The translations under genes and the position numbers were made by a program. Under the pieces are notes generated by a model, which saw only the letters and a list, made by a program, of their open reading frames with translations, was not told where the DNA came from and did no database searches. From assembly GCA_023213315.1 (NCBI GenBank), contig JAKCPI010000297.1, positions 62,001-126,000 of the forward strand: a stretch of DNA of 64,000 nt, in the 5' to 3' direction. Source of the DNA: Euborellia annulipes. Its lineage: Eukaryota; Arthropoda; Insecta; Dermaptera; Anisolabididae. Below, piece by piece: positions 56,276 through 64,000 of the stretch. Each line of letters begins with the position of its first letter. Position 1 is the first letter of the stretch.

Positions 56276-57677
56276 TCTTGATTGCGAACTCCATCATCAT
56301 CAACGATTAATTAACAAATATATTATCAGTAATATTTAGTTTAAAAATAAAAATTGAACTTCTAAACTGCTTAATTAAAAATATTAAAGCAAATTTATGC
56401 TTCTAATAACTAAAACCCAAGGCCCAAAGCCGAATTAATGAAATTTAGGAAAAGAGAATTGCCGAAGAGAATATTACCATTTAACAAAGCAAAAGGGAAT
56501 TTTAATAATTAGCATAAACTTTGCACATATATTCATATATAGTAGCAGAAGCAAGAATTCGGGTCCGGAATGTATTAATAATGATAATTATTATAATTCT
56601 ATTTTAATTGCAAAAGAGCCAATTTCTTAATTAAAAAAAAAAAAATTAAATAAGAGAAAGTAAAAAACTTGATCTTTTCGGAATCTTAAAGATACTTATG
56701 TTATTTATACGATAAAATTAGATTCCAGGCACATTTATTTTACTCTATCGCTCCACTCTATTCAAAGCAGTTGCTCCGAGTTATTTAAAAATTATTTCAC
56801 TTCTAATTTATCCCAAATAAATAAATAAATACAAAAAATAACACTTGGAAGTATTTTATTTAAATTGCGGTGAGTTTGAAGGGTAGGTTTATGAAGTGAG
56901 TCTTTCAATTTCGAATTTATTCCCAACGGAATAAAACCCCGTTAGTTTGCAAGTAAATAGAATTTTTTTTTAAATAGAGAACTTATTTGATAATTTTAAT
57001 TCTTGGGTGCTCAGAGAGCAATGCTACTAAAGCCTGCTTGCTTGCTGCCTACTTGCAGGCGGTCTGTCGTTTAGATGTATTTGAGTCGAGCCATGAGTCA
57101 TTCAGTTCAGCTCCACTCTCTCTCTCGTGTGTTTAGTTTATTTTATATTGTGTTGTGATTTGTGCAAATAAGACGTTCATCCCACAACCTCATTACACCA
57201 CACCCCATTTGGTCATCTTATTATTAAGGTAATGAATATTTTGATAACGAATTAAATTTTTTTTTTCAATTTTTTTTCTCTCAACATATACTTATAAAAT
57301 TATCGAATTTTTAATTATATGATGAAGTCTTGTATCCCAGAGGGGGGAGGGTGAGAAAGGGTGTAAATCACCCCTTGTCACCCACAAAATAGTATTTTTC
57401 TTTAAAAATAAAATTTAAAATAATTTTTTTTTTGTAAAAATTTTTACTTTTAAGCAAATGGATTACTTTCTCTCCTTTCTCACCCTCTACCACCCTAACA
57501 GAGAATTTAGTTTTCCTATAATATTTAATAAGAACTTTTTGTTAAATAATAGAAAATATTCTTAAACTTTTATCTCTCATCAGTGTTATAGTGATTTTTT
57601 GAGATGAAATTTGTTTTTTATTGCCAGTGCTTTCTTCTGCACTCGCCTCCCCTATTTATTTATAATTAGAAAAAATT
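56276..57677. other. AT-rich stretch with a promoter-like patch
   Basis: At 57000-57235 a GC-richer patch contains TTGCTTGCTGCCTACTTGC, an initiator-like TCATTCAGTT, a CTCTCTCT run and AAG/GTAATG. It could be a non-coding first exon or part of an LTR. Evidence is weak. Confidence 0.25.
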
Positions 57678-57850
57678 CATTTGGATACCAAATGGCTTAA
57701 ATAGAAATGCCTAAACCCCCAATATGTATATTAATCAGCAACGGATATCGTCAAAGTCTTATATGGCCTGAGTTGACGAAAAGACTGTTTGAATGTGTGC
57801 GTGAGTATGAGTGTGAATGAGAAAAAGTGTGAGTGTTTAAAAAAAAAAAG
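57678..57850 (+). mobile_element. SINE-A, 5'-truncated
   Basis: GGATACCAAATGGCTTAAAT, ATCGTCAAAGTCTTATATGG, TGAGTTGACGAAAAGACTG and GTGTGAATGAGAAAAAGTGT are followed by poly(A). Possible duplication AGAAAAAA occurs on both sides. Confidence 0.8.
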
Positions 57851-58147
57851 AAAAAAATCTACAAGCCTGTATCTCCATCTTTCGTTTCGTGAATATATTT
57901 CACTACAAACAAAGTTTCCTCTGAAGAATTCCATCCCCCTTGGCTCACACATCCCCTTATAGATATTTATTAATTCAAATTCACCCTATTCTACAAATCT
58001 TCTTAATACAGTATATAGGTAGGCCTACTATATATAATGTTTGATTGAGGAAAAAATAATTCAAATTTTTTTTTTACTTGAAATTTAAAAAAAAAATCTT
58101 CAGGTACATGTACTTCGGTCGGTTCCTACACAGAACACAACTTTTAA

Positions 58148-58806
58148 TTTACTTTCTCTTACCTCTATGTATGTTAATATATAGAGAGAGAAAGTTTTGT
58201 ATTCATATCAAAAATCGATGTCGAGATTTTGATGGATGTTTTGAGGTCCCCTGAATCCAAAAAAGTGGTTTTCGCTATATGGTCTGTCTGTGTGTCTGTG
58301 AACAAAATATCTCAAGAACGGAAAGAGCTAGGAGGTTGAAATTTTATATTTAAGTTAGGCACCCCCTGAGACGTGACACGAAGCTTTTGAACAAAATTAG
58401 CCAAAGAGTACTAGTACTTTACTGATGTAATTTTTCAGTTTTTTTTTTTTTTTTTTTGATTTTCTCAAAATTCGCTCCAACGATTTTTTTAAATTCATAA
58501 ATCAACTAACTACTTTTTAGATGCTCTTTAAAATGTATATTCTCATTTTGCCATTGAAATCTTTTGAAGACCACTTTACTCTTTGTACTCCATAGGAAAG
58601 AGAGGAGAAATGGTTACAATGGTAACAAAATATAAATATTTTCTCATACTTATAAATTTTACATCTTGAATTCAAATGTATCGTACTGTCGGAGCCTAAA
58701 TATATTCCGACACAAAAAATCTGGTGTGACAAGCACAGTACATAACTTTCTCTTGCTGAATTATAAGACAAAGTTGTGTGCTGTGCGATCAGTCACACCA
58801 GATTTT
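58148..58806 (-). mobile_element. TH element, near-complete copy
   Basis: Hairpin B (TACTTTCTCTTACC, short AT loop, GAGAGAGAAAGT), ATGTCGAGATTTTGATGG, ATATGGTCTGTCTGTG, AGAGTACTAGTACTTTACTG, ACTCCATAGGAAAGAGAGG and hairpin A to GTCACACCAGATT. Together with the 8418 and 23761 copies it defines the family length. Confidence 0.9.
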
Positions 58807-58973
58807 TTTAATAGAAGGCGATATTAATAAATTGAATATTCCCTTTCAAGTAACTAATCCTTTTTGTTAAAAAATGAGAAACGAAGTATTGATATATTGA
58901 TCCCATTTAAAGTAAACTTAATGGCAAAATGTTTTAAAGTTTTTTTTTTTTTTTTTAACTTCGTGCCAATTTC

Positions 58974-59006
<33 letters not shown>

Positions 59007-59473
59007 GTTACAAACTTCTCTTGAAGTTTATTAAATAATAAATTAGAAAAATCTCATTGAATCAAAACTTATTTATATCAATCTGAAAAATATATTTTTT
59101 TTGAATGACTCTTTTTTTAAATACTAGTATTATTAATTAGAGAAATCAATTAAGAAAAGGTTTTAGAATGACTAGTTTTCACCTGATAAATTAATTAGAA
59201 AGAAAAAATAAAAGGCAAAAATAATAAATAAATAAATAAATAAAAAATGAATTTATTTGTCGAGCAACGCCATAAGAAATTGAATGTGATCATCCTGGTC
59301 TAAACATATACAGTATGTAGGTCAAGCAAGCAGGGACGGCAAATTAATTCAAATGAATTCACAAGAATTTTAGCTACCCTACCGATTATTCCAACAATTT
59401 TATTTATATGATGATAGACACCGCACCTTAATAAATCGATTAATTAAGAAATAAAAGATAATAATTCTCAAAT
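58807..59473. other. AT-rich stretch, poly(T) rich
   Basis: Long T runs lie at 58939-58957 and 58979-59006, and an (AAAT)n run near 59224. No gene is seen. Confidence 0.45.
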
Positions 59474-59758
59474 GGACGATGTTATGCACGAAGGAACCAA
59501 GCGCCTTTAACCTAAATTTGAGATAAGGGGCATTATATTTGCACACTTGTAAACAAAACCAATGTCAATGACTTTTCTCTTGTTTTATACAAAAAAGTGC
59601 ACAGAGTAATAATGTTGGGATTTAAATAAAGAGGTAGATCTTCTTTTTCCCTAAAAGATGGCGGTCTTGTATCAATTTCGATCATAATGGCGCTTGGTTC
59701 CTTCATGCATAACATCGTCCAATTGAAGATGAAAACAAAAAACTTGATTCGAAACGTC
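59474..59758. repeat. Inverted repeat with decayed hammerhead motif
   Basis: GGACGATGTTATGCACGAAG and GAACCAAGCGCC (59474-59505) are mirrored at 59689-59720 with one mismatch over 32 bp. Immediately right, 59721-59758 reads AATTGAAGATG, a weak stem and GAAACGTC, a decayed plus-strand hammerhead-like motif. The association resembles 35217-35530. Confidence 0.65.
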
Positions 59759-60303
59759 TCAAAATTTGTTTTTAAATACTTATTTATTACCACTCATTTA
59801 ACTTATAAACATTCAACAGATTTCGTTTTACTGTAATTAGAAAAATTTCATAAATATTAAATGAAAGGTTTAAAATTCAAATTAGATTTTGTTGAAACAT
59901 ACTGTCTCAACACTATCATTCTATTTTTTTTTCTTGTTTTTATTTTCTTCTCGTTAGTTTTTTTTTCCCAATTTATAAGAGTCGTTATTTCGTTAGACAT
60001 CCCCTGGGAGTACCCCAAGTAAATCTCTGCTCCAACCCTTTCTCTTTCCTTTCTAGAGGAAGTAGGCATAAGAGCTAACTAAACACACACTGCCCTTTCC
60101 GTTCCTATTCTTTTTTTTACTTTTTTTTTTATTTCGCAACCACAAACGATTATAAATTATTCTCTATACGACGAAAAGTTTGAGAATTTCAAAACTTTTT
60201 TTTTTATCTCGCAGTATATTTTTGAAATAAAAAATTTTTAAGGGAAAAATATTAGATAAAATATAAATTACTCTAATAAATAAAAAAATACACTCATTCT
60301 TTA
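59759..60303. other. AT-rich stretch, no gene seen
   Basis: The 70-codon minus frame at 59857-60069 is K/R/E-rich and has no domain. Confidence 0.4.
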
Positions 60304-60305
60304 TA

Positions 60306-60827
60306 CGAGGGCAGGTCAATAAGTCCCTGACTTTTTGAACTTCCCGCCTCTTAACTGAAATGGCAACACTGCTCCTGTCAGCAGGCAACTATCAGCTGAC
60401 TCTTTTCGAAATTTGAACCAGCTGGGTCTTTTAGTTTTTGTTTGACATCCATTAATAGCAGACTACCTCGTGATTTAAGAAGAAAATGGAAAAAAGTGAA
60501 TTTTCAGTTTCCATGGCAATCCATGAATTGGGATACGAATTGCTCCCTCATCCGCCATATTCTTCGGATTTAGCCCCGAGTGACTATTTCTTGTTTCCAA
60601 ACATGAAAAAATGGCTCGGCGGAAAGAGATTTGACTCCAACAATGAAATCATCTTACAATTTTGATGCCCTTGACAAATCTTATTTTTTGGAAGGGATAC
60701 AAAAATTGGAGAAACTTTGGACAAAGTGTATAGAGCTCAAATGAGACTACGTTGAAAAATAAAATAATTTTTTATCCAAAAACCTGTGATTCATTCAAAA
60801 AGTCACGGACTTAGGGACCTGCCCTCG
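60306..60827 (+). mobile_element. Internally deleted mariner element
   Basis: TA duplications lie at 60304-60305 and 60828-60829. Terminal inverted repeats begin CGAGGGCAGGTC and extend over about 34 bp with three mismatches. At 522 bp it is well short of the roughly 1.3 kb of an autonomous mariner. It retains the transposase start and end but not the middle, so it is a non-autonomous derivative. Confidence 0.95.
60486..60665 (+). pseudogene. Deleted mariner transposase
   Basis: The frame starts MEKSEFSVS, like mariner transposase N-termini. It jumps straight into AIHELGYELLPHPPYSSDLA and PSDYFLFPNMKKWLGGKRFD, the region around the third catalytic D of the DD34D triad. It stops at TGA after 59 codons. 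The helix-turn-helix domain and first two catalytic D residues are deleted. Downstream, decayed C-terminal codons (TLDKVYRAQMRL) remain before the right terminus. Confidence 0.9.
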
Positions 60828-60829
60828 TA

Positions 60830-62376
60830 AGATGGGGAATAAAATTGATGTGGCCACCGAATAACAGCCCATAAAATAAATTGTAAACGTGAAATTCTGT
60901 TTAAAATTCCAAAATCGAGTTAAATATTGCAATTAAAAAAAAAAAAAAAATACTTTTCATTTAGTTAACTCATTATATTGATTCGGTTAGTCGAATTTTA
61001 TAAAGATATATTTTGTATAAATATTTAGCCCTAAACGAAATTAACCAATCAACAGAACATTGTAAAATCTTTTCTTTTTTTGGCAGGGAATGGGAGTTTG
61101 ATTATCCAGATGATGTCTCTCCCATTAAATTTTAAAAATTATAAAATATTCGTCATAATTTCTAAAAGAGTTTAAAATTGTATTTTCATTTTTTGGAAGG
61201 ATTTCAGAGAGAGATGGATATGGATATCAAATTTACTTTTCTAATAGTAGTCTTATCTTTCGGATCCGTTTTTGATTGATAGTAATAATACTAGAAATAA
61301 AATTCTTTGCTTCGAACGGGCAGCAAACCAGAGATCTTTAGATCATGAAGGAAACTGGACAGCTTCATTTATTAATTTTAATTTTATTTTCGACTCCAGG
61401 GGGCGCAATTTTTGCCCAATCAAACGCGAACTTATCTCGCAAATTTGTTATCTTTAACTTATTCTTACTTATGAAAGTATACCTATACTTCTCATGACAG
61501 GAAAATAAATATCACTTTCAAAAGTTAGTTAATAAGTTAAGATTTAATTTAGAAGCTAAACATTTTAAAATATTTTCAAAGTAAATAAAGATGCGAGTTT
61601 ATATTCTAAAATAAAAAGGAAGCCCTCTAGAGCCTATTCATACCGCTTGTTTGACAATAACCACCCTAAAAAAAGAAGCCCTTTAAGCCCTTAGACAAAC
61701 TATAAACAGAGAGATTATTTTCACTTGCTTTTAAAACAATAAGCAATCAAAGAAAATAAATAAAGAAGATGCAGGGCCAGAAACATTATCTACAGAAGTC
61801 CTTATCGATTTCCAAGAGAAGTGCGGCGGAGGATACTTCAAACTCAAAAAGATCCATTTTAGAAGAGAGAAAATTGACTTGGAATCTTTAATAAAATAAA
61901 AAAGTTTGCCGATTTTTTTTTTTTTTTTTATTTATCTGAAGAATAAGTTTTGTGATTTTTTTCTTTTATTAGTACTGGAGAGATATTCGTTCTCATTCTT
62001 AATTACTAAAAAGCTTGGCCATGAATAATTATCTTATTGAAAATATTTTAGACCGTTAATTAATGACAATAAATTATACTCTGGCTAGTTTTCTCAAGTT
62101 TGTTTTGTCATACCAAGCATAAGATCGCTTCCACGCTTTTTTATAAACAAAATACCTAAAACTACCAGCAAGGGAGAGAAAAAACTTTAAGAAGAGATTA
62201 GATTTGAGTGTGAAAAGATTATAGGCCTCTAAGAAAGAGAGAAAGAAACGCCCAGACCTGGCCCAGACTACATGACTTTAACCACCTCCTGAAAGCTATA
62301 CAAGAAATAAATAATTAACTTAGAAATGTAGTCTTAAGAAGAATCGAAGTGTTGGTTTTTTTTTTTTTGCCGGTCT
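60830..62376. other. AT-rich stretch with a SINE scrap
   Basis: It contains the SINE-D fragment at 61388-61458. Otherwise no gene or element is recognised. Confidence 0.4.
61388..61458 (+). mobile_element. SINE-D body fragment
   Basis: TTCGACTCCAGGGGGCGCAA, TTTGCCCAATC and ATCTCGCAAATTTGTTATC match 7888-7950. The tRNA head is missing. Confidence 0.55.
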
Positions 62377-62384
62377 GTATCACG

Positions 62385-62653
62385 CAAGAGTGGATCTAGA
62401 GGAGTTTCTCGGGGAGGGGGGGGAGGTAATCTGGTGTGACTGGTCACACAGCACACAATTTTTTCTTATTTTCGGTAATTTAAAGGTGGATTCAGTACTT
62501 GTTTACCAGAATATAAATAACAAATCAAATTTTTAAGTATTAATTTCTAAAATTTTATATTAAAAAGAAAATTTAATTGCCAAAAAATTTTTTTCTCAAA
62601 TCTCGAGGGAAGGAGGGGTAATTACCCCCTTCCCCCTCTTGTATCCGCCCTTG
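62385..62653. mobile_element. hAT-type MITE, G/C-rimmed, copy 3
   Basis: A perfect 8-bp duplication GTATCACG is at 62377-62384 and 62654-62661. Ends are CAAGAGTGGATCTAGAGG and, reversed, CAAGGGCGGATACAAGAGG. The interior includes AATCTGGTGTGACTGGTCAC and the TTTTCGGTAATTTAAAGGTG block shared with copy 1. Confidence 0.95.
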
Positions 62654-62858
62654 GTATCACGAAAGATATACAAGAAATAAATTTAAAGCTTAATGCAAAG
62701 AATATGTTGGCTATATGCAAATTACCGGATGTAGTTGAGATCTATTACAACAAATGTTCATTTTTTATTTAAATTAAATATCAAGTTGCCAAAATATATA
62801 AAATATTATATGCTGCTAACCCAACTTTTTTTCTCTCATCTTTTGGCTTTTTATTTCT

Positions 62859-62892
<34 letters not shown>

Positions 62893-63409
62893 GAAAGAGA
62901 GAGATTAGACCAAAATTAAGTTAACATTAATCATTCAAGTACAAATGATCTCGTATTTTTGATTAGGCAAATCTTATTCGATAAAACTATCCGAGCAAAT
63001 TAACAATTTATTGAAATTATTAATAATTGAAGCAGTGACAGAGATTTCGCTTCATGATCTAACAATCTCTAGTATGCACCCTTGGGTGTCGGGGCACACC
63101 GGTTGGGAAACCACTGCTCTATACAAGAAACGTCAAAGTCATTTTTCTCTATCATAATTAGAGAGGATTTTAAGCAAAATGCTTATTGCTCAATTTTATA
63201 AGCAGCCATTAGATATTTAATTTCTACACGAATTAGGAAAAACTAAGTGTATTGAGATTGCATTTTTTATGCTTTTTTGCTTTTTTGAGTTTTCATGCTT
63301 TTTTTCCCTTTCGTGCTTATTTGAACTTATTTTACGAATATTTATAATTTTTTTTTTTTTTATTAAAAAATACACTTTTTCCCATTCACACACGCATACA
63401 CCAGGGACC
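62654..63409. other. AT-rich stretch with (TC)n and hAT-like end
   Basis: (TC)n then GAGAAAGAGAGAGA at 62863-62904 forms a purine/pyrimidine hairpin. GGTTGGGAAACCACTG near 63101 resembles a hAT right end. Poly(T) and a SINE-A tail scrap lie near 63349-63400. Confidence 0.4.
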
Positions 63410-63612
63410 TATATAGGGGGGCGAGGGAGAGGGGGCCCGCCCCCAAAAAAAAAAAAATTCAAAAACCCCGCAGTGCGAAAAAATATAGCCCTGTAAAAAA
63501 AATTTTTTCCGCAGGGTGAAAAAATTTGGTTCCGTGAAAACAAAATTTTTCGCAGGGGGAGCGGAATAAATTTAGTTTATTTAAAAGAAAAATTGTATAC
63601 GCCATTGGTATG
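63410..63612. mobile_element. Probable hAT-like MITE, G/C-rimmed
   Basis: Left end CAGGGACCTATATAGGGGGG and right end TTGTATACGCCATTG (reversed CAATGGCGTATACAA) pair imperfectly. Interior GCAGGG/TTCCG blocks match 52075-52192. A target duplication is not convincing. Confidence 0.5.
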
Positions 63613-64000
63613 AGTAAAAATTGCTTATGAGATGCTTTTTTCAACTTTTATGCTTATTTAACAACTTTTATTCAAGTTTTTTATGCTTTTTAAGCACTTT
63701 TTTCCATTTTTTTATGCTTTTTGTACGGTCTCTAATCATAATAAATGTCATTTTTTTTTTTTGTTCGATTACGAAAAAATAAACAAAAGGCTTGTTTGTT
63801 TTATTAATTATCTCGTTTTCCTTTTGATCTCTTCCTCAATGTAATTAGTATAGTTCGTAAAAAAAGCATAATTTCAAAGCCTTCTTTGAAATACGAATAT
63901 TTTCCTTTTACGCTCAAGATAATTATTATTACAAATCTGATATATTCTTAATGAATAGATACTTGATTTTTCGTTAAGGAAATTTATAAAATGAATTCTG
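63613..64000. other. AT-rich window end, no gene seen
   Basis: Iterated ATGCTTTTT motifs lie at 63634-63722. Nothing else is recognised. Confidence 0.4.

Noticed and set aside
57000..57235. Promoter and first exon, or solo LTR
   Set aside because: The initiator-like motif, CT run and GTAATG donor are suggestive, but there is no downstream exon, LTR partner or duplication.

Overview
The window looks like intergenic or intronic DNA from an AT-rich, repeat-laden invertebrate genome. A tRNA-derived SINE spectrum, mariner and DD-D transposase remnants of types common in arthropods, hAT-like MITEs and Penelope-type hammerhead motifs all fit an animal, and a crustacean or other arthropod is plausible. 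I cannot name the species from sequence alone. No complete protein gene is visible. Nearly all short open frames fall inside dispersed repeats and are not coding.

The dominant component is one dispersed element, called here the twin-hairpin (TH) element. It has about 25 full, deleted or fragmentary copies on both strands. A full copy is about 640-680 bp. One end (hairpin A) is a long palindrome opening with TCTGGTGTGAC. The other end (hairpin B) is a palindrome opening with TACTTTCTCTTACC around an AT-rich loop. Both palindromes share the inner sequence CTTTCTCTTACC / GGTAAGAGAAAG. The core carries the 12-bp palindrome AGTACTAGTACT. No TH copy encodes a protein. Copies at 8418-9060, 23761-24434 and 58148-58806 are nearly intact.

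Other mobile DNA: tRNA-derived SINEs of at least three families, several with 9-13 bp target duplications; seven hAT-type MITEs with 8-bp target duplications; Helitron-like 3' ends at 6.99, 7.24 and 39.5-39.7 kb; a 522-bp internally deleted mariner (60306-60827); a head-to-head pair of DD-D transposase 3' ends (45293-45895); and a 278-bp palindrome (53886-54163) next to a 144-bp satellite (53009-53830). Nesting is striking: at 9.9-12.4 kb a TH copy is split by a SINE, which is itself split by a G/C-tract-bounded insert carrying another TH copy.

Hammerhead-ribozyme-like motifs occur at a dozen or so places on both strands. They have a CTGANGA box, a stem II, GAAAC followed directly by GTC, and a closing stem I. 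The missing stem III matches the small hammerhead variants associated with Penelope-like retroelements. The best are 458-503 (-), 45923-45967 (+) and 55734-55792 (-). One pair sits in opposing arms of a 314-bp inverted repeat (35217-35530).

The only stretch that looks genic is 14.8-16.9 kb (+), a repeat-poor, locally GC-richer interval with several short segments bounded by splice-like signals. The best has a 58-codon open frame. It may be part of a real or decayed gene, but I do not recognise the product.
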